Position numbers and translations under genes: made by a program
Notes under the pieces: generated by a model
Told to the model about the DNA's origin: nothing
Databases searched by the model: none
Seen by the model: only the letters and a program-made list of their open reading frames with translations
From: Acidobacteriota bacterium
GTDB taxonomy: Bacteria > Acidobacteriota > Holophagae > Acanthopleuribacterales > Acanthopleuribacteraceae
Length of the DNA: 64,000 bases
Assembly (NCBI GenBank): GCA_020637335.1
Contig: JACJWC010000014.1
Span: 62,001-126,000 of the forward strand
Direction of reading: 5' to 3'
Shown here: positions 1 through 8,565 of the stretch, one piece after another
How positions within the stretch are numbered: position 1 is the first letter of the stretch
Layout of the letters: the number at the start of each line of letters is the position of its first letter

Positions 1-26
1 CGGTTGATGCAAGAGAAAGGTTGAAT

Positions 27-1538
27 ATGGATTTTTTAAAACGTTTGGGAATTGAGGCAAAAAACGCTGGAAATTTCAGCGATCGGTGGCTGGCCGGTGA
101 GGGGGATTGGTTAACTTCCTACAGCCCCGTGGATGGGAAGCCGATTGCCCAGATCAAAATGGGGAATCGATCGGATTACGAAGCGGTCATTAACGCCGCG
201 GAAACCAGTTTCAAAGCCTGGCGTGTCGTTCCGGCCCCTCAACGCGGCCAATTGGTACGCGATTTGGCCGACATTTTGCGCGCCAACAAAGACGATTTGG
301 GCCGGCTGGTCAGTTATGAAATGGGCAAAATCTACCAAGAAGGCCTGGGCGAAGTCCAAGAGATGATCGATATCGCCGATTACGCCGTTGGGCTTTCGCG
401 CCAGTTATACGGCTTAACCATGCACAGTGAACGGCCCGGTCACCGCATGTACGAACAATGGCACCCGCTCGGCCCGGTTGGTGTGATCAGTGCGTTTAAT
501 TTCCCTGTAGCCGTATATGCGTGGAATGCCATTATCGCTGCGGTGTGTGGCGACAGTGTGATTTGGAAACCCTCCCTGAAAACCCCGCTTTGTGCGATCG
601 CAACCGTTCGTTTGTTCAATCAAGTGGCCGAAAAACACGGTGTGCCCGGTCTGTTCGGTTTGGTCATGGGTAGCGATCAGGAAGTCGGCGAAGCGATGGT
701 AACCGACCCGCGCATTCCGCTGATTTCGGCAACCGGTTCGGTACGTATGGGCAAGATCGTAGGCGCCAAAGTGGCTCAACGCCTGGGGCGCAGTCTGCTC
801 GAATTGGGCGGCAACAACGCGCTGATCGTTACACCCGAAGCCGATCTCAACCTGGCCATTCCCGCCGTTGCCTTTGGTGCAGTTGGAACGGCCGGTCAAC
901 GCTGTACGACCACGCGTCGCTTAATCGTGCACAACTCCATCAAGGACAAAGTGGTCGATCGCTTGATTTCGGCCTACAAACAGGTTCGCATTGGCAACCC
1001 TCTGGAAGCCGACACTTTAATGGGCCCTCTGATTGATCAGGATGCAGTTAATCAAATGATGGCCGCATTGGAATCCTTAAAAAAGGCTGGCGGTCGGGTC
1101 CTTTACGGCGGCGAAAAACTGGATCGTCCCGGCTTTTACGTAACGCCCTGCATTGCAGAAGCCAAGCCCGAATTTCAAATTGTTCAAGATGAAACCTTTG
1201 CACCCATCCTCTACGTTTTGGGCTACGACGACTTTGAAGAAGCGCTCGCAATTCAAAATGGCGTTCATCAAGGGCTTTCCTCTGCAGTTTTCACCCGCAA
1301 TTTGCTTGAGGCAGAACACTTCCTCTCGCATGCCGGATCCGATTGTGGCATTGCCAACGTCAATATCGGGACGAGCGGTGCCGAAATTGGCGGAGCCTTT
1401 GGTGGTGAGAAAGAAACCGGTGGTGGCCGTGAATCCGGCTCCGACAGCTGGAAATTCTATATGCGCCGTCAAACCAACACGATCAATTACTCGCACCATT
1501 TGCCCCTCGCTCAGGGCATCAAATTCGATCTCAACTAA
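27..1538 (+). CDS. ALDH7-family aldehyde dehydrogenase (aminoadipate semialdehyde dehydrogenase-like)
   Basis: This is an NAD(P)-dependent aldehyde dehydrogenase of about 503 residues, close to the ALDH7/antiquitin group that oxidises alpha-aminoadipate semialdehyde in lysine breakdown. The catalytic cysteine is Cys293 in the motif GQRCTT, and the general base is Glu259 in LLELGGNN. The N-terminal NAD-binding part carries the usual FNFPVAVYAWN stretch. I chose the ATG at 27 over the in-frame TTG at 21 because a GAGAAAGG ribosome site sits at the right distance. The gene lies directly before the gcv operon but is separated from it by a perfect hairpin and a promoter, so it is probably its own unit. 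The substrate is inferred from family resemblance only. Confidence 0.85.
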   Translation: MDFLKRLGIEAKNAGNFSDRWLAGEGDWLTSYSPVDGKPIAQIKMGNRSDYEAVINAAETSFKAWRVVPAPQRGQLVRDLADILRANKDDLGRLVSYEMGKIYQEGLGEVQEMIDIADYAVGLSRQLYGLTMHSERPGHRMYEQWHPLGPVGVISAFNFPVAVYAWNAIIAAVCGDSVIWKPSLKTPLCAIATVRLFNQVAEKHGVPGLFGLVMGSDQEVGEAMVTDPRIPLISATGSVRMGKIVGAKVAQRLGRSLLELGGNNALIVTPEADLNLAIPAVAFGAVGTAGQRCTTTRRLIVHNSIKDKVVDRLISAYKQVRIGNPLEADTLMGPLIDQDAVNQMMAALESLKKAGGRVLYGGEKLDRPGFYVTPCIAEAKPEFQIVQDETFAPILYVLGYDDFEEALAIQNGVHQGLSSAVFTRNLLEAEHFLSHAGSDCGIANVNIGTSGAEIGGAFGGEKETGGGRESGSDSWKFYMRRQTNTINYSHHLPLAQGIKFDLN

Positions 1539-1540
1539 AC

Positions 1541-1558
1541 GGAGGGGCTTGCCCCTCC
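1541..1558. other. Perfect intergenic hairpin after the aldehyde dehydrogenase
   Basis: GGAGGGGC and GCCCCTCC are perfect 8-base arms around a TT loop, starting four bases after the stop codon. There is no T-run on either side, so it is not a normal intrinsic terminator. A related hairpin beginning with the same GGAGGGGC follows gcvPB at 5931. Confidence 0.7.
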
Positions 1559-1568
1559 ACCTTCTAAA

Positions 1569-1598
1569 TTGACTTGCCTTTTTGTCCCTGTTTAGAAT
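1569..1598 (+). promoter_or_regulatory. Sigma-70-type promoter of the gcv operon
   Basis: TTGACT at 1569-1574 and TAGAAT at 1593-1598 are each 5/6 matches to consensus, separated by 18 bases. Transcription would start near 1605, leaving a leader of only about 30 bases before gcvT. That leaves no room for a glycine riboswitch. Confidence 0.6.
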
Positions 1599-1636
1599 GC
1601 CCTAGCCGGGCTGACCTTTTGGTAGATGGGGGAATT

Positions 1637-2737
1637 ATGGATAACGATTTGCGCCGCACTCCGCTTTGCGAAGCGCACCAAAAATTGGGTGGTCGCATGG
1701 TGGAGTTTGGCGGTTGGTACATGCCCGTCCAGTACTCGGGTGTATTGGATGAGCACCACGCGGTGCGCAATGCGGCTGGTTTGTTCGATGTCAGCCACAT
1801 GGGTGAAATTTTTGTGACCGGTGCGGGTGCGCTTGCGTTTCTGGAGTACTTAACCCCAAACGCGGTGTCTGCCCTGGCCGATGGCCAATGTCACTACACC
1901 TTTTTCCTTACCGAAAAAGGTACGTTTATTGACGATTTATTGATTTACCGGTTCAACGCAGAAAAATTCCTTCTGGTCGTTAATGCCGGGAACCAAGACA
2001 AAGATTTTGCCTGGGTTGAACAACAGGCCAAAGCCTTTGATGTCACCGTTGATCAAGCGGGTCCGCGTTATGCCCAAATCGCCATTCAAGGTCCCAAAGC
2101 TGAATCCATTCTGGCTCGGGTACTGGGCTCTGACTTGAGCGATATCCGCTATTACTGGTTCCGCACCCTTGAGTGGCGCGGAATGGAGTTGATTGTTTCC
2201 CGCACCGGTTATACCGGCGAAGACGGATTCGAAATTTACCTGCCCAATGCGGGCGCCGTCGATCTGTGGAACACCCTTCTGGAATCGGGTTCTGCGGACG
2301 GCTTAGTCCCCGCCGGATTAGGCGCGCGTGATACCTTGCGGCTCGAAGCCAAAATGTGTCTTTACGGCAATGATATTCACGAGACAACCACCCCACTCGA
2401 AGCGGGCCTTTCTTGGGTTATTAAATGGGACAAAGGCGATTTTATTGGCAAGGCTGCCTTGCTGGCGCAAAAAGCGGCTGGCCCCACCCGCAAACTCGTG
2501 TGCCTGGAAATGTTGGAGCGCGGGATCGCTCGCCATGGCTATCCCATCGAAGTGGCGGGTAACCCGGTTGGTGAGGTCACCTCCGGTTCTCATTCACCCA
2601 CGTTAAACCAACCCATCGCTTTGGGTTATGTGGCAAAAGATCACGCGGCTGTGGATACTGAAGTCGATATCCGCATTCGCAATAAAACGGCTCGAGCCAA
2701 GATTGTCAAAGGACCCTTTTACAAACGGAAGGCATAA
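1637..2737 (+). CDS. gcvT: Glycine cleavage system aminomethyltransferase (T protein)
   Basis: GcvT takes the aminomethyl group from the lipoyl arm of the H protein and passes its one-carbon unit to tetrahydrofolate, releasing ammonia. The 366-residue protein begins LRRTPLCEAHQKLGG with the typical early VEFGGWYMPVQY segment, and has the SRTGYTGEDGFE and LEAGLSWV motifs of the family. I placed the start at the ATG at 1637, which follows GGGGGAA, instead of an upstream in-frame codon that would add 21 residues not seen in the family. It is the first gene of the gcvT-H-PA-PB operon; gcvH starts 10 bases downstream. Confidence 0.95.
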   Translation: MDNDLRRTPLCEAHQKLGGRMVEFGGWYMPVQYSGVLDEHHAVRNAAGLFDVSHMGEIFVTGAGALAFLEYLTPNAVSALADGQCHYTFFLTEKGTFIDDLLIYRFNAEKFLLVVNAGNQDKDFAWVEQQAKAFDVTVDQAGPRYAQIAIQGPKAESILARVLGSDLSDIRYYWFRTLEWRGMELIVSRTGYTGEDGFEIYLPNAGAVDLWNTLLESGSADGLVPAGLGARDTLRLEAKMCLYGNDIHETTTPLEAGLSWVIKWDKGDFIGKAALLAQKAAGPTRKLVCLEMLERGIARHGYPIEVAGNPVGEVTSGSHSPTLNQPIALGYVAKDHAAVDTEVDIRIRNKTARAKIVKGPFYKRKA

Positions 2738-2747
2738 GGAGGCGCCC

Positions 2748-3134
2748 ATGTACCCTACTGATTATCTCTACACCAAAGAACACGAATGGCTGAAAGTGAC
2801 CGGATCTGAGGCACTGGTTGGCATTACCGATCACGCCCAGGACCAATTGGGCGATATTGTTTTTGTTGAATTGCCCGAAGTGGGTAAAACCTTTAGTGCC
2901 GGCGATGAGTTTGGCACGGTTGAATCCGTTAAAGCTGTGGCTGAAGTTTTTATGCCCATCGACGCTGAGATTCTGGAAACCAATGCCAACCTGGAAGATG
3001 AGCCGGAACTGGTCAATAAAGATCCTCATAATGCGGGCTGGATGGTCAAAATTGCCATTTCCAACCCCGACCAACTCAAAGGCATGATGGACCACGCTGC
3101 TTACGCCGTATTTGTCGAAGAGGAGTCAAAATAA
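2748..3134 (+). CDS. gcvH: Glycine cleavage system H protein
   Basis: GcvH is the small lipoyl carrier that shuttles the aminomethyl intermediate between the P, T and L proteins. The protein is 128 residues, normal for the family. The lipoylated residue is Lys62 in the motif GTVESVKAVAE, and the C-terminal NPDQLKGMM region is typical. The ATG follows an AAGGAGG ribosome site just after the gcvT stop. No lipoamide dehydrogenase (L protein) or lipoate ligase gene lies in the window, so these must be elsewhere. Confidence 0.96.
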   Translation: MYPTDYLYTKEHEWLKVTGSEALVGITDHAQDQLGDIVFVELPEVGKTFSAGDEFGTVESVKAVAEVFMPIDAEILETNANLEDEPELVNKDPHNAGWMVKIAISNPDQLKGMMDHAAYAVFVEEESK

Positions 3135-3135
3135 G

Positions 3136-4473
3136 GTGAAATACTTACCGCTTAGCCCAAAAGACAAGCGGGAAATGCTGGACTTCATTGGGGTGCCCCA
3201 GCTCGATGATCTGTTTGAAAGCATTCCCCGCGATTTGCGATTTACCAGTTCACTTGAGATTCCATCCGCCCGCTCGGAAATGGAAATCCACCAATTTTTT
3301 GGAGACCTGGCCGATCAAAACCATCGCTATCGTTCGCGTTTTCTGGGCGGCGGGGCCTATTACCACTTCATTCCTGTTGTGGTTGACAGCCTGAGTCAGC
3401 GCCAGGAGTTTTTGACTTCCTACACGCCGTATCAGCCTGAAATTTCTCAAGGGACCTTACAGTACCTGTTTGAGTTCCAGACCATGTTTTGCAGTTTGAC
3501 CGGCTTAGAAGTCTCAAACGCCTCCATGTATGACGGTGCTTCGGCTACTGCGGAAGCGGTACTGATGGCGCTGCGCCTGCAAAAAAACCGCAAACGCATT
3601 TTGTTCAGTGCCGCAATCCACCCCTTCTACCTGGAAGTAACGAAAACCTACTGCTCGAATTTGGACCTGACTTTAGAGGTTGTCCCTGCTCAGGACAATG
3701 CAACGGACATGGCTGCGCTCGAAAAGGCATTGGGCCCAGATGTGGCCGCTGTCGTAGTGGGTTACCCCAACTTCTTTGGGAAAGTCGAACCCCTGGCTGA
3801 TATCTCGAAATTGGCCAAACAGCATGGCTCTCTGTTGGTGACCACCACCCAGGAAGCCCTGAGTTTGGCGCTGTTGCCATCGCCCGGTTCTTTTGATGTC
3901 GATATGGCCGTGGGTGAGGCTCAGAGCTTTGGTGTACCTGTTCAGTTTGGCGGGCCCTACCTCGGGTTCTTTACCTGTCGCGATGAACACAAACGCCAAA
4001 TGCCCGGCCGTATCTGTGGCATGACCAAGGACCGCAATGACAAACGCTGTTTTGTGCTCACCTTAAACGCACGCGAACAGCACATTCGCCGGGCCAAGGC
4101 GACCTCCAACATTTGTTCCAACCAAGGTTTGTGTGCTTTACGCGCCACAATCTACTTGAGTTGTATGGGCAAACATGGATTGCGCGAGTTGGCCGAGCAA
4201 AACCACGCCAAATCCGAGTACCTAAAGGCCGGTTTGCGCAAGATCCAATCGCTAACGGTTGATGATGGACCGCATTTCAACGAATTTGTCGTGCGGTTCA
4301 ACAAACCGGTCGCGCCACTTTTGGCTGATTTAAGGCAAAAAGGCATTCTGGCCGGGTTGGATTTGTCCCGCCTGGTTCCGGGTCGTACCCATGAGGTCTT
4401 ACTCGCCGTGACCGAACTCAACAGCAAAGAACAAATCGACCAATTGGTGCAGGCAGTGGAGCGACTGGTATGA
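3136..4473 (+). CDS. gcvPA: Glycine dehydrogenase (decarboxylating) subunit 1
   Basis: This is the first half of a split P protein, the PLP enzyme that decarboxylates glycine. The 445-residue protein has the family's early FLGGGAYYHFIP segment, the YTPYQPEISQG motif and the DGASATAEA stretch. The start is taken as GTG at 3136, two bases after the gcvH stop, with AGGAG about ten bases upstream; starting at an upstream TTG would overlap gcvH. The stop overlaps the gcvPB start as ATGA, so the two subunits are translationally coupled, as expected for a heterodimer. Confidence 0.95.
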   Translation: MKYLPLSPKDKREMLDFIGVPQLDDLFESIPRDLRFTSSLEIPSARSEMEIHQFFGDLADQNHRYRSRFLGGGAYYHFIPVVVDSLSQRQEFLTSYTPYQPEISQGTLQYLFEFQTMFCSLTGLEVSNASMYDGASATAEAVLMALRLQKNRKRILFSAAIHPFYLEVTKTYCSNLDLTLEVVPAQDNATDMAALEKALGPDVAAVVVGYPNFFGKVEPLADISKLAKQHGSLLVTTTQEALSLALLPSPGSFDVDMAVGEAQSFGVPVQFGGPYLGFFTCRDEHKRQMPGRICGMTKDRNDKRCFVLTLNAREQHIRRAKATSNICSNQGLCALRATIYLSCMGKHGLRELAEQNHAKSEYLKAGLRKIQSLTVDDGPHFNEFVVRFNKPVAPLLADLRQKGILAGLDLSRLVPGRTHEVLLAVTELNSKEQIDQLVQAVERLV

Positions 4474-5927
4474 GTGAATTTCGCGAATTTTTAATCTTCG
4501 AACGCTCACGGGAAGGCAAGGTCGGTTGCCCCCTTCCGGCATGTGATGTTCCTAAACCCGAGTTAAGCCAGAGCTTAGGTGCCGCCGGTGCGCGTCCGGC
4601 TCTGGACCCTTTCCCTGAAGTCTCAGAGGTGGAGGTCATCCGCCATTTCACCCGCCTGTCTCAGTGGAATTTTGGGGTGGATCAAGGCATGTACCCTTTG
4701 GGCTCCTGCACCATGAAACACAACCCGCGCATCAATGAAGCGATGGCGGCCCTACCCGGTTTTTGTCAAACTCATCCGCTGGCGCCCGATGAGGCCGTTC
4801 AGGGCTGTTTGACCGTTTTAAATACCTTAGGCACCTATCTTTCTGAGATTACCGGACTGCCCGGCTGCAGCTTACAACCGGCTGCGGGCGCACATGGCGA
4901 ATTTACCGGTATTCTGGTCATCAAAGCCTTGTTGCAAAGTCTTGGTGAGGACCGCAAGGTGGTTCTGGTTCCCGATAGCGCGCACGGAACCAACCCAGCG
5001 ACTGCGGCCTTATGTGGGTTCCAGGTCAAGGAAGTCCCCAGCGACGCGCATGGCCGAGTGGATCTTGAAGCCCTCAAATCCATGGTAGACGGTAATACCG
5101 CCTGCATGATGATCACCAACCCCAATACCTTGGGTATTTTTGAGTCCAACATCAAAGCCATTGCTGATCTTTTGCACCAGCATGGGGCCATGCTCTACAT
5201 GGATGGCGCCAATATGAATGCTTTGGTCGGTAAAGCGCGACCGGGGGATATGGGTGTTGATGTCCTGCATCTCAATCTGCACAAAACCTTTTCGACCCCG
5301 CATGGAGGGGGCGGACCCGGTGCAGGTCCCATTTGCGTATGCGATGCCTTGATTCCCTTCCTGCCACAACCCTGGGTGGTCTCCAACGCTGAAGGCTTGA
5401 TGTTATCCATGGATACCCCGCAATCGATTGGTAAAGTCCACGGGTTCTATGGGCAGTTTGGGGTGTTGGTACGCGCCTTAACCTGGATCCTGACCCTCGG
5501 CAAGGAAGGATTGGTCCGGCACACTGAACACGCAGTGCTCAACAATAATTACCTGCGCAAAAAGCTGGAACCCCACTATCATATCCCTTACCCTGCCGCG
5601 ACCTTACACGAAACCGTGTTTAACGATAAGCGCCAGAACGCCTTTGGGGTGACCACCATGGATATCGCCAAAAGCCTATTGGACTATGGCTTCCATCCGC
5701 CAACGGTCTATTTTCCCCTGGTCGTGCATGGCGCCCTGATGATTGAGCCCACCGAGACCGAGAGCCGCGGTGAGCTGGATCGCTTTGCTAAAGCCATGAT
5801 CGAAATTGCCGAAATGGCTGAAAAGGACCCTGAACGGGTACACGCAGCGCCGCATCGCACCCAAATTCAACGGGCCGATGAAACTACCGCTGCTCGTTTC
5901 CCTGTGTTAAGGTGGTCCGCCACTTAA
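4470..5927 (+). CDS. gcvPB: Glycine dehydrogenase (decarboxylating) subunit 2
   Basis: This is the second half of the split P protein and carries the PLP site. The PLP-binding lysine is Lys272 in HLNLHKTFSTPHGGGG, followed by the Gly-rich GPGAGP. Length is 485 residues, as usual for the subunit. The N-terminal segment LGSCTMKHNPR is also diagnostic. The ATG overlaps the gcvPA stop. A hairpin (5931-5951) follows immediately after the stop codon and probably closes or stabilises the operon transcript. Confidence 0.95.
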   Translation: MSEFREFLIFERSREGKVGCPLPACDVPKPELSQSLGAAGARPALDPFPEVSEVEVIRHFTRLSQWNFGVDQGMYPLGSCTMKHNPRINEAMAALPGFCQTHPLAPDEAVQGCLTVLNTLGTYLSEITGLPGCSLQPAAGAHGEFTGILVIKALLQSLGEDRKVVLVPDSAHGTNPATAALCGFQVKEVPSDAHGRVDLEALKSMVDGNTACMMITNPNTLGIFESNIKAIADLLHQHGAMLYMDGANMNALVGKARPGDMGVDVLHLNLHKTFSTPHGGGGPGAGPICVCDALIPFLPQPWVVSNAEGLMLSMDTPQSIGKVHGFYGQFGVLVRALTWILTLGKEGLVRHTEHAVLNNNYLRKKLEPHYHIPYPAATLHETVFNDKRQNAFGVTTMDIAKSLLDYGFHPPTVYFPLVVHGALMIEPTETESRGELDRFAKAMIEIAEMAEKDPERVHAAPHRTQIQRADETTAARFPVLRWSAT

Positions 5928-5930
5928 ATG

Positions 5931-5951
5931 GAGGGGCAGATTTTCTGCCCC
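5931..5951. other. Hairpin after gcvPB
   Basis: GGGGCAGA and TCTGCCCC form 8-base arms around a TTT loop directly after the gcvPB stop. No T-run follows. It opens with the same GGAGGGGC as the hairpin at 1541 and sits at the same distance from a stop codon (TAAA, one base, GGAGGGGC). Confidence 0.6.
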
Positions 5952-5993
5952 ACTAAACCCATTGGTGAACTTCTCGTTGATTGGATTGGTCGA

Positions 5994-6587
5994 ATGAAAC
6001 ATCAAAGATCCGATGAAGAAATCGTCGATCTAATCAAAGGGGGCGAAGTTGACGCGTTTGAAATACTGGTTGACCGCTATCAAAAACGTTTGGTCAACTA
6101 CATTTTCCGCATGATCAACGACTATGAAGCAGCCATGGAGCTCAGTCAGGATGTATTTCTCAAGGTTTACAGTTCGTTAGATAAATACAATCCCGAATTT
6201 AAGTTCACGACCTGGGTCCACCGCATTGCATCGAACGCGACCATCGACTGGCTGCGCAAGAAACGCATCGATACCATGTCCCTGGAAACACCGCTTTCTG
6301 AGGACGGTCCCAGCTTTTCTCAACAGGTGCCCTCTTCCGATTTGGGTCCCCTGACCCAACTCGAGATGAGTCAATTGCAGGATCGCATCGAGAAGGCCAT
6401 TGCAGATCTGCCCCTGATTTACCGCGAGCTCATTGTCCTGCGTCACCTGAACGACCTCAGTTACGATGAAATTGCCGAGGTTCTCGACTTGCCCCTTGGC
6501 ACCGTAAAAAACCGAATTTTTCGGGGTCGCGAAATGCTGAAATCGGCCCTTTCCAGCGAAATGACAAAGGAGGTCCACAGTGGTTGA
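5994..6587 (+). CDS. ECF-type RNA polymerase sigma factor
   Basis: The 197-residue protein has sigma region 2 (about residues 25-95, with the DYEAAMELSQDVFLKVY and FTTWVHRIASNATIDWLRK segments) and region 4 (about 135-190, with LRHLNDLSYDEIAEVLDLPLGTV cut here into its helix-turn-helix core SYDEIAEVLDLPLGTVKNR). There is no region 1 or 3, so it is an extracytoplasmic-function sigma factor. The start is set at the ATG at 5994, since translation from 5928 would begin inside the hairpin that follows gcvPB. The stop overlaps the next gene, which is a small membrane protein and the likely anti-sigma factor. Confidence 0.9.
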   Translation: MKHQRSDEEIVDLIKGGEVDAFEILVDRYQKRLVNYIFRMINDYEAAMELSQDVFLKVYSSLDKYNPEFKFTTWVHRIASNATIDWLRKKRIDTMSLETPLSEDGPSFSQQVPSSDLGPLTQLEMSQLQDRIEKAIADLPLIYRELIVLRHLNDLSYDEIAEVLDLPLGTVKNRIFRGREMLKSALSSEMTKEVHSG

Positions 6588-7071
6588 AATGAAGAATCAC
6601 GATCCAGAAATGGAAGATGGCTTCCTGGAAAACGCTCTGGGCCAAATGCCGAAAGTTCATGTCGGCAAACGGTTTTTGCCTTCGGTCATGTCGAAAGTGT
6701 ATGCGCATCATGCGCGGGCCAACCTCAAACCCAAATACATTTTTGGCGGTGCGGTCATTTTCCTGGTGGCTTCACTTACCTTCTTCGTTCTTGACGTACG
6801 CGAATTTCAGGCTGAAATGAATTTGTCCAGTTTTAGCGATGCGTATCTGCAAAAGTTGACTTTAATGCTCTCCCAAATTGATGGCTCTTTCACCGATGTG
6901 ACCGGTCTTTTGGTCGCGTGTTGGCAACTGCTGACCGGAGTATTGGGTAAGGCCATTGAGCCCGAGAATTTACCGTTCTTGGGCTTGGTTTTGGTCCTGC
7001 TTGCTGGTATCAGCTTTGGCATCCGCAAATGGGCACTCTCGCTTTATCGACGGGAGGGCGATTCGAAATGA
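6580..7071 (+). CDS. Two-helix membrane protein, probable anti-sigma factor
   Basis: I do not recognise the family. The 163-residue protein has about 48 cytoplasmic residues, a hydrophobic helix at about 50-72, an outer loop, and a second helix at about 128-150. It lacks the HxxxCxxC zinc motif of ZAS anti-sigma factors. The GTG at 6580 follows a strong AAAGGAGG and overlaps the sigma factor stop; the protein's own stop overlaps the next start. Position and topology suggest it holds the sigma factor at the membrane. That role is inferred from context alone. Confidence 0.6.
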   Translation: MVEMKNHDPEMEDGFLENALGQMPKVHVGKRFLPSVMSKVYAHHARANLKPKYIFGGAVIFLVASLTFFVLDVREFQAEMNLSSFSDAYLQKLTLMLSQIDGSFTDVTGLLVACWQLLTGVLGKAIEPENLPFLGLVLVLLAGISFGIRKWALSLYRREGDSK

Positions 7072-7943
7072 AATGGTTCTTGTTTTTTGCCCTTTTGACG
7101 GGTTGGCTTCACGCTCAAACCGATTTACCTATCCGAATCGAAAAAAACAAACAATACAAAGGCACCCTGTTCTCGTATGGAGACCAAGTCATTATTGACG
7201 GTGGCGTTGATGGTGATGTAACCGCTATCTTGGCGGATGTCACGGTATCCGGAAGGGTCAATGGCAATATTTCCGTCTTGGCCGGCAATGTGGTTCTGCA
7301 ACCGGGCGCCGATATCCAAGGCAAAGTTGTGTGCCTTGGCGGCAACGTTCAAAACAACAGCGAAATGGCGTTTGAAGGCAATTTAATCAGCCTTTTCTCA
7401 CCCAAATTAGACCGGGAAAGTCGGATCCTTCAAGGCAAGGCACGGGCCTCATTGTTCTTTTTTAAGCTGTTCTGCCTGTTTTTGGCCCTTGTTGCTATGC
7501 TCTATTTTTTTCCCAACCAAGTCCGTGAGTGTGCGTTTGAGCTCAGTCAAGAGCCCTGGCGCGTGGTATTGGCCGGACTCATGACCTGCTTCTTGTTCGC
7601 TATTGGTCTGCTTTTCAGTTTTCTGTTGATGGCCATTGCCATCGGCATTCCGGTTTTCCTGGTTTTGGTTGTGGCCCTGATTTTGGGGGTCGCTTTCGGG
7701 CAGGTCGGTTTCTATTTTCAGATGTCTCAGGCCTTGGAGCGACGGTTCAATGGCAAATTAGGAACCGTGCCCTGTATCTGGCTGGTCATTCTGACTTTTG
7801 GTTTGTTATCCGAGATCCCCGTAGTTGGGGCGCTGGTTCAAGCAAGCATCCTGGTTTTAGGACTGGGTGTGGTGGTTCTCAGCCGGTTCGGCACCAACAA
7901 AGCCTGGTTCACCCGCAAGAAAAAGGTCTGGGCTGCCGATTGA
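7068..7943 (+). CDS. Membrane protein with bactofilin-like beta-helix ectodomain
   Basis: The 291-residue protein starts with a signal peptide ending near WLHAQ, followed by short repeated beta-strand turns (residues about 25-110) such as VIIDGGVDGDVTAILADVTV and the related VSGRVNGNISVLAG. This pattern resembles polymer-forming or bactofilin-like beta-helices. About four hydrophobic helices follow (roughly 135-280). The ATG overlaps the stop of the probable anti-sigma gene as ATGA, so three genes form one unit. The function is unknown; an envelope-stress output of the sigma factor is plausible. A short Lys/Arg-rich tail ends the protein. Confidence 0.65.
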   Translation: MKWFLFFALLTGWLHAQTDLPIRIEKNKQYKGTLFSYGDQVIIDGGVDGDVTAILADVTVSGRVNGNISVLAGNVVLQPGADIQGKVVCLGGNVQNNSEMAFEGNLISLFSPKLDRESRILQGKARASLFFFKLFCLFLALVAMLYFFPNQVRECAFELSQEPWRVVLAGLMTCFLFAIGLLFSFLLMAIAIGIPVFLVLVVALILGVAFGQVGFYFQMSQALERRFNGKLGTVPCIWLVILTFGLLSEIPVVGALVQASILVLGLGVVVLSRFGTNKAWFTRKKKVWAAD

Positions 7944-7950
7944 TTTTCGG

Positions 7951-8370
7951 CTATTTGGGTTCGGGCGCAAAGATGGACCTGTCATCATTGAAGGCCTTAA
8001 ATTCCAGATAATTGCCTGATGGATCGGCGATGAATAAGGTCGCTTGCTCGCCGGCCATACCGCGAAACCGAATTTGCGGTTTTACTTTGAAATCTATGTT
8101 TAATGTTTCCAGATGTTTGGCCAAAGCCTGCCAATCTTGCATGGTCAAAATGATGCCAAAATGTCGAATCGGGATGGCTTGGCCATCCACCGGGTTTGTG
8201 GCTACCCCGTTCTCCGTATTGGCCAAATGCGCTGTTATTTGATGGCCAAAAAAATTGAAATCAACCCATTCAGGGCTTTCACGCCCCGTTCCACAACCCA
8301 AAATTTGACAGTAAAAGTCTTTCGCTGCTTTTAAATCGTGAACTGGAAAGGCCAGATGAAACGGACGCAT
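7951..8370 (-). CDS. VOC-family (glyoxalase/bleomycin resistance-like) protein
   Basis: The 139-residue protein has the double beta-alpha-beta-beta-beta fold signature of the vicinal oxygen chelate family: it begins MRPFHLAFPVHDLKAAKDFY, has a mid-chain RHFGIILTMQDWQALA and ends with DPSGNYLEFKAF. The spaced His and Glu residues fit a metal site. The start is set at the ATG at 8370, which follows AAGGGGGTG; an upstream reading would add 35 unlike residues. It is convergent with the membrane protein at 7068, with only a few bases between stops. The substrate cannot be told. Confidence 0.8.
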   Translation of the reverse strand: MRPFHLAFPVHDLKAAKDFYCQILGCGTGRESPEWVDFNFFGHQITAHLANTENGVATNPVDGQAIPIRHFGIILTMQDWQALAKHLETLNIDFKVKPQIRFRGMAGEQATLFIADPSGNYLEFKAFNDDRSIFAPEPK

Positions 8371-8497
8371 GGTCACCCCCTTAGCGATGATGCGGTTCAA
8401 GTCTATTCTGCTTCGGCCCCTTTGCAAAGCGCTGGGAAATAGGGCTGCTAATGAAAGGATCGTTTCTGGGTGCAATGGCCTTTAACTTCAAGTAGGC

Positions 8498-8526
8498 TTG
8501 GGATTAAGGCCAGGATGATGTAAAAT
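8498..8526 (+). promoter_or_regulatory. Promoter of the RpiR regulator
   Basis: TTGGGA at 8498-8503 and TAAAAT at 8521-8526 are spaced by 17 bases (4/6 and 5/6 matches). The start codon lies 40 bases downstream. Confidence 0.45.
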
Positions 8527-8565
8527 TTTGGCCACGTTTCGAAAAAATAATTTCAGGAATGTCCA

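Noticed and set aside
1539..1636. Glycine riboswitch before gcvT
   Set aside because: The region is too short and has no tandem aptamer-like structure.
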